Shown one piece after another: positions 23,993 through 31,963 of a stretch of 64,000 bases of DNA. Numbering within the stretch: position 1 is the stretch's first letter; each line of letters begins with the position of its first letter. A program made the translations under genes and the position numbers. Origin of the DNA: Roseivirga sp. (GTDB taxonomy: Bacteria; Bacteroidota; Bacteroidia; Cytophagales; Cyclobacteriaceae); contig JAJCYM010000074.1 of assembly GCA_029262895.1 (NCBI GenBank), forward strand, positions 1 through 64,000. The letters run 5' to 3'. Under the pieces are notes generated by a model, which ran no database searches, was not told the DNA's origin, and was given only the letters and a program-made list of their open reading frames with translations.

Positions 23993-24008
23993 TGTGCAGT
24001 TCTGCACA
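23993..24008. promoter_or_regulatory. perfect 7-bp inverted repeat, possible operator
   Basis: TGTGCAG-TT-CTGCACA is a perfect palindrome 64 bases before the start of the 210-residue gene and 164 bases before the divergent ceramidase-like gene. The two-base centre fits a dimeric regulator site better than a terminator. No regulator is adjacent. Confidence 0.45.
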
Positions 24009-24071
24009 CTCTTCTTGGAACTAGCGTTGTTGCCAAGGTACCATCAGGAAGGTAGTAAATGATGACTTATT

Positions 24072-24704
24072 ATGAGAGACTTCAAATACAAATTAGCCAA
24101 ATACCCTTCTATTGAGGGAGCATTTATATTACTCGATCCATCGGATACAGGGTATACACAGCATGAGGTTGATTTTTCCGGAACCCATGATGAGTGCTGT
24201 AATTTCATAAGTGAATATTCTGGTGATTCTGGGTCAAAGCCAATCGACTGGAGCAGTCAGAACATTTCTCATGTAAATACCGAGGGGACATCACAAACTT
24301 CAAATAGGGGAAATGGATCCGATATTTTCTATATAAGTGAGGTTCTAGATAAGCGAGTATTTATCAAAAATTCAGAGGAATATTTTCTTGGATTTAGAGA
24401 AGAAGAGCTTTGGCTGACTAAGGAAGCTGGAGAATACACACAGCTTGTTATTAAGCAAGGTTATAAGCCTAATACCTATTCCATTCATAATATTGATGAT
24501 GTTAGTTTGGGTTTTAAGGATGAGAAAGTATGGGTGAGCGATAGGGTTGGAGGCTATGAGGAGTTCTCTTTTCGCAATATGGGTACAGGTTATTGCATTC
24601 ATAATAAATCATACCAAGTGCTGGTAAGCGATGGAGATAAGTTAAGTGTAGAGAGACAGATAAACGGTCGGGACAATCAAAAATTTAGTGTCCATCTGCT
24701 ATAG
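24072..24704 (+). CDS. hypothetical protein with three beta-trefoil-like repeats
   Basis: A 210-residue protein with no signal peptide. Residues 1-95 are polar and include a short CC pair (DECCNF) and a Ser/Asn-rich linker. Residues about 103-210 hold three similar units of 33-38 residues, each with a hydrophobic FLGF/SLGF/QVLV strand, an acidic turn (EEEL, DEKV, GDKL), and Y/F strands ending SIHN, CIHN or SVHLL. This triplication resembles a beta-trefoil (fascin-like or ricin-like). If so it may bind carbohydrate, actin-like or other ligands. No family name is certain and the gene stands alone. Confidence 0.55.
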   Translation: MRDFKYKLAKYPSIEGAFILLDPSDTGYTQHEVDFSGTHDECCNFISEYSGDSGSKPIDWSSQNISHVNTEGTSQTSNRGNGSDIFYISEVLDKRVFIKNSEEYFLGFREEELWLTKEAGEYTQLVIKQGYKPNTYSIHNIDDVSLGFKDEKVWVSDRVGGYEEFSFRNMGTGYCIHNKSYQVLVSDGDKLSVERQINGRDNQKFSVHLL

Positions 24705-24763
24705 AAAACTACCAAAGATCACCTCATTCCCTATTTTTTAATCTGTCCACCTCTTTTGGATTC

Positions 24764-24778
24764 AAGACTCAGAGTCTT
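24764..24778. terminator. short palindrome, possible terminator
   Basis: AAGACTC-A-GAGTCTT is a perfect seven-base inverted repeat with a one-base centre, 60 bases after the 210-residue gene. There is no T-run, so a terminator role is doubtful. Confidence 0.3.
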
Positions 24779-24832
24779 CTGTGAATGATTCTGGAGGCCA
24801 AGTTAATCCAGTACTTCCAGACAATTGAGTTC

Positions 24833-24865
24833 TTACTTTTTCTTTGTATGACCAAAGAAAAGTAA
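24833..24865. repeat. long A/T-rich hairpin (TTACTTTTTCTTTG)
   Basis: TTACTTTTTCTTTG (24833-24846) pairs with CAAAGAAAAGTAA (24853-24865) across six bases with one bulged T. The continuation AACAAAAGAAAAGACACC is familiar to me from dispersed hairpins in many bacterial genomes, so it is probably a copy of a REP-like element. Confidence 0.6.
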
Positions 24866-25153
24866 CAAAAGAAAAGACACCACCGTCAAAACCATCGAGT
24901 TGTGCTTAACTGTATGATTTGGGTAAGTCGGTCGATGGTCACACTGACCGTGGACGCTTTCCCTCCGTGTTGGATCTGTGTTGCGTATGAATCGATAATA
25001 GCGAGGTTTGACATTACTCTATCCTTTTTTATCCTGAGGCACGAAGGATCTCTTGCATCTACGAAGGGAAACCCTGAGTAATTAAAACGAACAATTTAGT
25101 TGTTAGTTTCGTAACTACTTACTTAGTTCGTATTCAAACCAAAACTCAAAAGC

Positions 25154-25918
25154 ATGAATTTTTTAATAAAGACCCTTTGTATGGTTACTCTTCTTGCAAG
25201 CACTCCCTCAGATATTGTGATGCGCCATGACGTGGATGAGTCAAAATATATTGAGCTGGGAGAGAAATATGGTGGGTCTGCCATTCGGTTGAATGCTGGC
25301 TGTGGCACATTTATCCATCCCAATTGGATTCTCACGGCTGCTCATGTGTCCACTGTTCCCCAAATGGGTGATGATGTGACTGTGAATGGTGTGAAATATA
25401 AAATCAAACAGAACATCGCTCACCCTGAGTTTAATATGAGTAGAGGTGGAATAGCGCATGATATTGCGCTTTTGGAGCTGGAGAAGGCGGTGCCAGGCGT
25501 TGAATTGGCCAAACTCTACGAAAAGTCTGACGAGGTAGGAAAGACCATCATTTTTGCAGGAACAGGCTGGGCCGGCACCGGTGACAAAGGCATGGCTGAT
25601 GGTGAGATCAATAAGGATCGAAAACTACGTGCGGCCCGGAACAAGGTGAATGGCACCAACCGCCCAGGATATATCCGTTTCACTTTTGATGCCCCGGGAT
25701 CTGCAGAGGCATTGCCTTTGGAGGGTATCAGCGGACCTGGCGATAGTGGTGGACCGGCCCTTTGGTTCGATGGCGGGCAGGCCTACATCATGGGGGTGAG
25801 CTCTCATCAAGATGGTAAGGGTATGGGCAAACCAGAAGGTCGCTATGGTGTAGATGAATATTACACTCGTGTGTCAACACATCTGGATTGGATCAAGGAG
25901 GTGATGGGGGAGCAATAG
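25154..25918 (+). CDS. trypsin-like (S1) serine protease
   Basis: A 254-residue exported protease with a signal peptide (about 1-19). The S1 triad is complete: His64 in TAAHV, Asp103 in HDIALLELE and Ser198 in GPGDSGGPALW. The usual early motif RLNAGCGTFIHPNWILTAAH is present. It is the size of a single-domain trypsin, with no added targeting domain. It probably acts in the periplasm or outside the cell. The gene stands alone between intergenic regions. Confidence 0.92.
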   Translation: MNFLIKTLCMVTLLASTPSDIVMRHDVDESKYIELGEKYGGSAIRLNAGCGTFIHPNWILTAAHVSTVPQMGDDVTVNGVKYKIKQNIAHPEFNMSRGGIAHDIALLELEKAVPGVELAKLYEKSDEVGKTIIFAGTGWAGTGDKGMADGEINKDRKLRAARNKVNGTNRPGYIRFTFDAPGSAEALPLEGISGPGDSGGPALWFDGGQAYIMGVSSHQDGKGMGKPEGRYGVDEYYTRVSTHLDWIKEVMGEQ

Positions 25919-26016
25919 GCTGCTAAAAACCTTGTGAATTGTAGGCGCTTATGTTTTTGCTGTGAGCGGTTTCGTTCCGTAGGGCATTGTTGCTCATAGC
26001 TTTTGTTGACTAATAT

Positions 26017-26637
26017 TTATCTATTCAAAATACCGCAAATCATATTCAATTGTTGAAACTGATTTCGATCGTATACTATAAGCCTTGACCTTCTTGATTG
26101 GATCATGTTTCTGATTACCTCATTGTATTCAAAGTCCTTGTTCCGAAAACATTGCTTTATTATATCATTTCCTTCAAGAATTGAATTGCTAATTGCATTG
26201 TAGAACAACCCAAAACCTTTCTGTATTTCACTAACGTCATCTTTATTATAGTATCCGAATAGGTAAAGTTCATTTCTTAGATTCTTAGTATCAAACCAGA
26301 GTTTATTAATTCTGCTATTAGAAGTTTGCGCTTTTTCTAAATATGTTTTTTGGATTTTGTGTAGATCGATCTTACCTAATGCGCTGTCCTTTTCTACTTC
26401 TAAAACAAAGTTTTCAAAGAGGACTAACAACTCATTAAATTCATACCCAAGATCATTATTTACATTGACAAGTCTTAATTCGAATTCAGCAATTGCCTCT
26501 CTTTTTTCTCTGTTCTCCTGTAATTTAGGAATGAGCAGGTAAGTAATTATTGAACCGATAATGAGTAGTGTTATCGGATGTTTAGATATGCTTTTCATGA
26601 TTTTTTGATATTTACCTGTTGCCACCTTAGGAGTCAT
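26017..26637 (-). CDS. membrane-anchored hypothetical protein, promoter twin of lodA
   Basis: A 206-residue protein with one membrane segment (about 21-37, ITLLIIGSIITYLLIP), then a long helical, charged region (KLQENREKREAIAEFELRL onward) and no recognised motif. Its A+T-rich coding sequence differs from neighbours. The DNA upstream of its start matches the DNA upstream of lodA (see 26642-26730 and 30523-30624), so the two may respond to the same signal. It lies 148 bases after lodB, in the same direction. Start ATG 26637; a later ATG would remove 13 residues. Function unknown. Confidence 0.6.
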   Translation of the reverse strand: MTPKVATGKYQKIMKSISKHPITLLIIGSIITYLLIPKLQENREKREAIAEFELRLVNVNNDLGYEFNELLVLFENFVLEVEKDSALGKIDLHKIQKTYLEKAQTSNSRINKLWFDTKNLRNELYLFGYYNKDDVSEIQKGFGLFYNAISNSILEGNDIIKQCFRNKDFEYNEVIRNMIQSRRSRLIVYDRNQFQQLNMICGILNR

Positions 26638-26641
26638 GCTT

Positions 26642-26730
26642 TATTGTGTTTACGTCATTTACAATTTAATCAATCTAATATTTTTTGTGAAAAGAACTTT
26701 CGGCTATATGGGTGTAAATCTCAGTTGTTT
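26642..26730 (-). promoter_or_regulatory. upstream region duplicated before lodA, copy A
   Basis: This DNA shares blocks with 30523-30624: TTGTGTTTA, TTTAATCAATCTAAT, CGGCTATATGG and AGT.GTTTTGAT occur in the same order with similar spacing. Both copies sit just upstream of a leftward gene. A shared regulator or a duplicated promoter is the simplest explanation. Confidence 0.6.
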
Positions 26731-26785
26731 TGATAGCGTTATTCCCTAATAAATCTGGATACCTCAATCATAAGAGGAAGAGATT

Positions 26786-27907
26786 TCATCCACTAACATG
26801 CACTGGTTTGGTAAATATATTATCGTTCCAAAAAGAATTTGCTTTCCAACGGGTTTCCGTATCGTACAATTTCCTTTTGTGTTTTAGATATTCATTAAAT
26901 ATTTGGGTGAGCGTGTCTTCATAATTTTGAAAATGACTTTCTGAATCATCTTTCAAATGAGATTCAATCGCTTTTGCAGAGGCATCTGCACAATAGATTG
27001 CGTTTGAAATTCCATGTGATGACAAGGGGTCAAAAGAAGTCGCAGCATCTCCTATGGCCAACCAATTTGATCCGGCAATTTTAGAGGCCCTGGATGAATT
27101 GGCATCTCCTCCAACCACTTTTCGATTTAAGTCATTGGTAAGAAAGTCTTTTAATAGTTTGGTCTTTGAGAGCACCGTTTTCCAGTGCTGATAGCTTTTT
27201 AGCTGTGGGAGTATTGGGTTTCCTTTTTGTGTAAAAATGGTCATGCCATTGATCTGTTCGTTCAAGGATGAAACAATGCCCCATCCGTGCTCAAAGGATT
27301 CTGAAAAGACACTGTGCACCAATTTTGGATGTTTGATAAAGGGTAAATGGCAGCTCAACGCTATCAGGTTGTCGTAGGGCTCACTTGCAATTCCCAGATG
27401 CTTTAGGACATTTCTATTTCGCCCGGTTGCATCAATAACTACACGACCGTTTATGGTGCGGACAGTATTGTTGGATTCAATGTTGATGCTGACGTTTTCA
27501 TCTGATCTATTGATTTCCATTAGATCATTGAACCGTACCACCTTGTCCTTTACGACTTCCTCCAGATCATTCAGTAAGGCTTGCTTGTTCAATTTTAGAC
27601 CGTACTTGTATGGGTTGTGGAAGAAGAAATGATTGTCAGTGACGGTATCAGAACCCCAAAGCGAATGGTATCCAAAAGTCTTACTGGAGCTTTTTTCAAA
27701 AAGCTCCAGTAAGTTTAATGATTCTAACAACACCAATGCCGAAGGTGGTAGTGTCTCCGGCATTGGCATTATTTTTCTTTTATCAACTCGGTCTAAAAGG
27801 ACATGATCTACATTTCTTTCCTTTAAAAGAATAGACAAAATCAATCCTGAAATACCCTTGCCGACAATAATGACATCTGTATTGATTTTTGCATCGGCCA
27901 TGCTCAT
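26786..27907 (-). CDS. lodB: LodB-type flavoprotein
   Basis: A 373-residue FAD-dependent protein of the geranylgeranyl reductase/halogenase-like fold: the Rossmann motif DVIIVGKGISGL at the N-terminus, VVIDATGRNRNVL in the middle, and the second FAD motif WLAIGDAATSFDPLSSHGIS near 280. It follows a LodA-type gene by seven bases. In the known system LodB is the flavoprotein needed to make the cysteine tryptophylquinone of LodA, so its role here is assigned by that pairing. I start at ATG 27907; TTG 27910 is also open. Symbol by family, not by tested function. Confidence 0.83.
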   Translation of the reverse strand: MSMADAKINTDVIIVGKGISGLILSILLKERNVDHVLLDRVDKRKIMPMPETLPPSALVLLESLNLLELFEKSSSKTFGYHSLWGSDTVTDNHFFFHNPYKYGLKLNKQALLNDLEEVVKDKVVRFNDLMEINRSDENVSINIESNNTVRTINGRVVIDATGRNRNVLKHLGIASEPYDNLIALSCHLPFIKHPKLVHSVFSESFEHGWGIVSSLNEQINGMTIFTQKGNPILPQLKSYQHWKTVLSKTKLLKDFLTNDLNRKVVGGDANSSRASKIAGSNWLAIGDAATSFDPLSSHGISNAIYCADASAKAIESHLKDDSESHFQNYEDTLTQIFNEYLKHKRKLYDTETRWKANSFWNDNIFTKPVHVSG

Positions 27908-27914
27908 CAACTGC

Positions 27915-30482
27915 TTATAAGAAGACGAGGTAAAAACTGGATGCTCCCTGATTACCTCCGAATAGATCTCCGTACATAGTTGTTATCTCTACATGCTTCC
28001 CAACCAGGTTTTTAGCTTGAAATATTTCCGTGAGATCAATGGGGCCTTTAGGGGTTATCCTACCAGAATTACCATTGCTATAATCATGTTTATATACTTC
28101 CACGCCATCGACCAAAATTAACACCTCATCGTCTACATACATCGCTCCGGTCCCATCTGGGCTGGCGGATAGTATGATGAGCCCGTCAGATGGGATCGAT
28201 ACATTAGAAACAACATTGGTATAAAACGGTTGGTTTCCGGTTACAGATTCATTGGGATATTCCTCTCCTAACAAAACAGGCGTATTCGCTTGTATGCCAT
28301 TTCCCTCATAAGCCACATATACGGTCTCAGGAAGTCCCGGCACATCCAACTTGCGACCTGTGACTACCCCAATCTGGTTCCATTTGTAAACCATATTGAC
28401 TAATCCGTTTAGATATCCTCCTTCGGCATGATATCCTACATAGCCTGTGTCGGTGGTTTGTAACCAGGGCTGACGGCTTGCATAAATATTTCTCTTGGTA
28501 TCCTGTAATGTTGACGGATCTTTAATTTTATCAAAGCTATCTGAAGTTAGCACGTCTATTGGAAGGTTTGCAGCCCACCAGGCAGGAACAGGATATTGGG
28601 AGTTGGTCCACACGGCTTGGCAAGATCCGGCATCAGACTGCCAGGGAATTCCCATCCATTTGGTAAGGTCTCCAGGTGTACTTTTCCACAACCAATTTGT
28701 TTCATCGTATCTTGGGTTTAATGGATTCAACGAAGCGGCTACATCATTTGGACTCATTAGAAAACCAAAATCATTATAGAAAATGGAATCTTGCTCTTCC
28801 CTACTTGCTGCGTTGATTCGAATCTCCCTTAAACCGTAAAGTTCTTTTTCTTCATATTGAAGGATTCCACTCACAGACTGATGAGACAAGGTGTTCTCTT
28901 TATACATTTGTGCATGTCGCATTGGCCAGGTTAATTCTACACCTGGATGGAAGCCGCCACCGTATAAGGTTTCTAAAACCGCACGCGTCATTAGTAGAGG
29001 AGCTTTAGCCTGATCTGAGGCAGCCACCTCAAATTCCAGCATGTAGTACTTCCCTATTTCTGTCATAATGGACTCCGGATCCAGGAGTTTCTCCAAATCT
29101 ATTACTAGGTTTAAACCTTCAGAAGTATCAAAATGACCTTCACTCCATAGTTTCAATTGTTCATACAACATGGGTGGAATGGCAAACCACTGAGCTGGAC
29201 TTCCAGGGTAGTTAATTCCGTCTCCAACGTAATAAGGAAGCTTTAATTTTTCATTGCCAAGTCCCAAAGCGCTTAAATCCGTCATGTCCTTACTAGGGAT
29301 GATGGGCTCATTGTCGTAATCGTAAATCGGATTTCTGAATAATTCGAAGATTTTTTTACGTACTGACTTTGCCTCGGCTTCATCTGATGGATCTGGTTTA
29401 TTAAAGATCCATTTAAACGTCCCTTCAGCGACTAATTTATCAATCTCCTCTTTGAACGATGGTGCAAGAAAGTCTCCTAAATTGACCCATTGCATTCGGT
29501 AAAATTTAACAAATAAAGGAAGCACCAAACTCAATCGGGATACATCAGAAGTATAGGTCGTCTTATCATCTGCTCCACAGATAAGATCGAACAAGGATGA
29601 TATGGGTTGAATTTGGGGTGCATAATCTGGTGGTGCAGTAGCGATCCATGCTGCTGATTTCGGATCGTCCAAAACAATGGTTTCTCCACCGCCTTTAGGC
29701 GTTATTTTTGCGGTAACTCGTCCATCGCAGATATCATCGTACCAGTTTGAATTGTCTGCAAAGTCGGTATTGAGATCCGATGGATTTAAGGAAGCAGAAA
29801 TACCATCAGCACCATAAAAAATCAGCGACCCATTAGTCTCGGCATTTTCGGGGTCATCATCATATTCAAGGGTACCAAGATTTACTGTCTTTGAATTGGT
29901 GTTCATTTTGGAGGCAATATGACTTACGCCTTCCTCGAACTTGGGAAAAGGGAATAAACCTTCAATGGCCATTCGGGTATTAGCACCTGATACGGACGCG
30001 AAATTTGGACCATTTACCAACTCTTCTCTATAGTTGTTAATGCCTCTTCCGTCTAAACCTTCACTGGGTATATTCGGATTTCTTGAGCTGGCATTAAGGC
30101 CTGGCGCAATTTTATGGTCGTGAAAGTTTTTACTTAAATTATTGTGGTTCTCCATTTGAACGGAGAGGTCCATGCTGTTGTTGAAGTCATACCAGAATGG
30201 CTTTTTATTGGCCACTTCAACCGACCATTCAATGTCATATTCGCTTGCAGGTAATTTATTCGTGGGATTTCCATCCGCATCACATTCATAGATATAAAAT
30301 CTCTGTGCCTGCTTTTTTAACGCACCGTCTGGGGTAAAATAGGTTTGATCAGTTTTGAACATGTTTGCCCAGGGCACTTCCGGACTAAAAATAACTTCAC
30401 TTTTTTCTGGTTTTCCATTCCCCATACGTGCAATTCCGATGGATGGATAAATTCTAAACTTGGGTTTTTCTTGATTTGTCAT
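27915..30482 (-). CDS. lodA: LodA/GoxA-type quinoprotein amino acid oxidase
   Basis: An 855-residue protein whose start (KFRIYPSIGIARMGN) and the segment DLTKWMGIPWQSDAGSCQAV are characteristic of LodA-like oxidases, which use cysteine tryptophylquinone to oxidise an amino acid with O2, releasing ammonia and H2O2. Candidate cofactor residues are Cys621 (DAGSC) and a later Trp (Trp673, or Trp636). Known LodA is about 725 residues; this one has an extra C-terminal part of about 140 residues (from about 705) that looks like a beta-sandwich. No signal peptide is seen, as in LodA. Substrate (lysine, glycine or other) cannot be told from sequence. It is paired with lodB. Confidence 0.85.
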   Translation of the reverse strand: MTNQEKPKFRIYPSIGIARMGNGKPEKSEVIFSPEVPWANMFKTDQTYFTPDGALKKQAQRFYIYECDADGNPTNKLPASEYDIEWSVEVANKKPFWYDFNNSMDLSVQMENHNNLSKNFHDHKIAPGLNASSRNPNIPSEGLDGRGINNYREELVNGPNFASVSGANTRMAIEGLFPFPKFEEGVSHIASKMNTNSKTVNLGTLEYDDDPENAETNGSLIFYGADGISASLNPSDLNTDFADNSNWYDDICDGRVTAKITPKGGGETIVLDDPKSAAWIATAPPDYAPQIQPISSLFDLICGADDKTTYTSDVSRLSLVLPLFVKFYRMQWVNLGDFLAPSFKEEIDKLVAEGTFKWIFNKPDPSDEAEAKSVRKKIFELFRNPIYDYDNEPIIPSKDMTDLSALGLGNEKLKLPYYVGDGINYPGSPAQWFAIPPMLYEQLKLWSEGHFDTSEGLNLVIDLEKLLDPESIMTEIGKYYMLEFEVAASDQAKAPLLMTRAVLETLYGGGFHPGVELTWPMRHAQMYKENTLSHQSVSGILQYEEKELYGLREIRINAASREEQDSIFYNDFGFLMSPNDVAASLNPLNPRYDETNWLWKSTPGDLTKWMGIPWQSDAGSCQAVWTNSQYPVPAWWAANLPIDVLTSDSFDKIKDPSTLQDTKRNIYASRQPWLQTTDTGYVGYHAEGGYLNGLVNMVYKWNQIGVVTGRKLDVPGLPETVYVAYEGNGIQANTPVLLGEEYPNESVTGNQPFYTNVVSNVSIPSDGLIILSASPDGTGAMYVDDEVLILVDGVEVYKHDYSNGNSGRITPKGPIDLTEIFQAKNLVGKHVEITTMYGDLFGGNQGASSFYLVFL

Positions 30483-30522
30483 ATCTATATTTTAATAGTC
30501 CATAATGTATAGGTATACACTG

Positions 30523-30624
30523 TTGTGTTTATTCAATTAATGTTTTAATCAATCTAATTAATATTCCTTTTGATAAAAATAAATTCCGGCTATATGGTTT
30601 GAATTTGAGTCGTTTGATTTTTGG
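30523..30624 (-). promoter_or_regulatory. upstream region of lodA, copy B of duplicated DNA
   Basis: Shared blocks with 26642-26730 include TTGTGTTTA, TTTTAATCAATCTAATTA, TTCCGGCTATATGGTTTG and a GTTTGATT end. The copies are about 100 bases long and start about 40 bases (copy B) and a few bases (copy A) from their start codons. Promoter function is inferred from location. Confidence 0.6.
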
Positions 30625-30667
30625 TTGTGATCCAAATTTAGACTCAAGTTTCAACTACCTGTTACCA

Positions 30668-30699
30668 CAAAAGAGGTATAATCAAGTGTACCTCTTTTG
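30668..30699. promoter_or_regulatory. 11-bp perfect inverted repeat, operator candidate
   Basis: CAAAAGAGGTA (30668-30678) pairs perfectly with TACCTCTTTTG (30689-30699) around ten bases. It lies between divergent lodA and the AraC-type regulator, 122 bases before the latter. No T-run follows, so a protein-binding site is more likely than a terminator. Binding by the AraC protein is inference. Confidence 0.5.
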
Positions 30700-30820
30700 A
30701 GTTACGTGGAGTTTTGTCAACAGGAATCTCAATACCTTCTAATTCAAGGTTGCTTGAAGGTTTGATACCGAGATTTGATTTGGCGTTAATTCAAACACCA
30801 GAATTAGTTTAATTTGTGGC

Positions 30821-31873
30821 GTGAAAACCATCTTACTTGTTGGTGTTATCCAAGGCCTATTCGTATTGGCGTTATTGTTGATAAGATCTAATAAGTCTGC
30901 TACGGAAAGAATACTGCTTTTCTGGCTTTCACTAATTGTTCTCCATCTTGGTTTCTCATATCTATTAAGGGATGGTTTGGTAGCTAATCCGATTTTAGCT
31001 GTCTTAAATAGTACGGTTTCTTTTGTTCAGGGACCAATGCTGTATTTATATTTCACCTCGCTCTATGTAGGCAAAATAGGCAGGCTGAAAATGAGCTTAC
31101 ATTTTCTGCCGGCAGTTCTTCTCCTCATTTTTCAGTTTTCAGGCCAAACAAGTCCTGGGCTTATCAACGCTTTTTACATCTATTTAATGGCGGCAGTCCC
31201 ACTTTATATTTTATGGATTTTCAGATGCCTTTGGTTGATTTCAAAGAATGAAGGAGAGCAGTGGAAAAGTATCTTTAATTGGACGAAAATTCCATTGATT
31301 GGTCTGGGCATTATCTGGTTGACTTTCCTGGTTTTTGAATATCTGGTGAGGCAAGATGTTGTTGAGGTGAGATCTTACTTTTTTATATCAGTCACGGCCT
31401 TTGTCTACCTTATGGCTTTGCACCTTTATAGAAACGGTGCTTCAGTGCAAGCAATTCAAAACGAAAGGACTGACCCTTCTGTGGACAATTTGGAGGCAGC
31501 CGTGAAGTATAGAAAATCAGGGCTCACAGCTTCCAAAGCTCAAGTGCTCCATGAATCTATGTTGACCTATATGAAGGAGGAACGGCCATTTCTTGATTCC
31601 GAATTGAGCTTAAATCAATTGGCGGCCGCTCTGCAAACTCGAAGCAATCATTTGTCTCAGGTAATCAATGAAGTAGAGCAGAAGAGCTTCAATGATTTTG
31701 TCAATAGTTATCGGATTAAGGCCTTTGTGGATATGTATAATTCCAGCGAAGATGAAAAAAAATCCCTACTGGGCTTAGCTTACGATTGCGGATTCACTTC
31801 TAAATCAACCTTTAATCGCATCTTCAAAAAGGAGCTGGGTCAAAGCCCTACTGAGTACTTTCAGAAAGCTTAA
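30821..31873 (+). CDS. membrane-bound AraC family regulator
   Basis: A 350-residue protein with about seven membrane helices in residues 1-205 and a C-terminal AraC/XylS DNA-binding domain (about 255-350). The second helix-turn-helix is clear: LAYDCGFTSKSTFNRIFKKELGQSPTEYF. The first is around LSLNQLAAALQTRSNHLSQVIN. It would sense a membrane or periplasmic signal directly. The start is GTG 30821. It is divergent from lodAB across a region with an inverted repeat and a duplicated promoter, and it is followed by a retropepsin-like gene, so both are candidate targets. Confidence 0.9.
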   Translation: MKTILLVGVIQGLFVLALLLIRSNKSATERILLFWLSLIVLHLGFSYLLRDGLVANPILAVLNSTVSFVQGPMLYLYFTSLYVGKIGRLKMSLHFLPAVLLLIFQFSGQTSPGLINAFYIYLMAAVPLYILWIFRCLWLISKNEGEQWKSIFNWTKIPLIGLGIIWLTFLVFEYLVRQDVVEVRSYFFISVTAFVYLMALHLYRNGASVQAIQNERTDPSVDNLEAAVKYRKSGLTASKAQVLHESMLTYMKEERPFLDSELSLNQLAAALQTRSNHLSQVINEVEQKSFNDFVNSYRIKAFVDMYNSSEDEKKSLLGLAYDCGFTSKSTFNRIFKKELGQSPTEYFQKA

Positions 31874-31891
31874 CACTATTTAACACTAAAT

Positions 31892-31909
31892 GCGTGTCAT
31901 CGCACACGC
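31892..31909. promoter_or_regulatory. inverted repeat upstream of retropepsin-like gene
   Basis: GCGTGT-CATCGC-ACACGC is a perfect 6-bp inverted repeat, preceded by a direct repeat TAACACTAT/TAACACTAA (31871-31889). It sits between the AraC gene stop and the next start. A regulatory site is plausible, but a weak terminator cannot be excluded. Confidence 0.35.
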
Positions 31910-31963
31910 TGGGTCGATTCTGGTCATTTTAAGCTGTTTTTTTGAGTCTTAATTGAAACAGTT

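Larger units (their letters stand above)
24705..25153. other. intergenic region with palindromes
   Basis: About 450 bases without a gene. It contains the palindrome at 24764-24778, the hairpin at 24833-24865, then low-similarity sequence, and near 25026-25049 a phrase (ATCCTGAGGCACGAAGGATCTC) that resembles dispersed bacteroidete palindromic repeats. The last 60 bases before 25154 are AT-rich and probably carry the protease promoter. Confidence 0.6.

Noticed and set aside
24764-24778. Strong terminator after the 210-residue gene
   Set aside because: The palindrome has a one-base loop and no T-run, so I list it only with low confidence.
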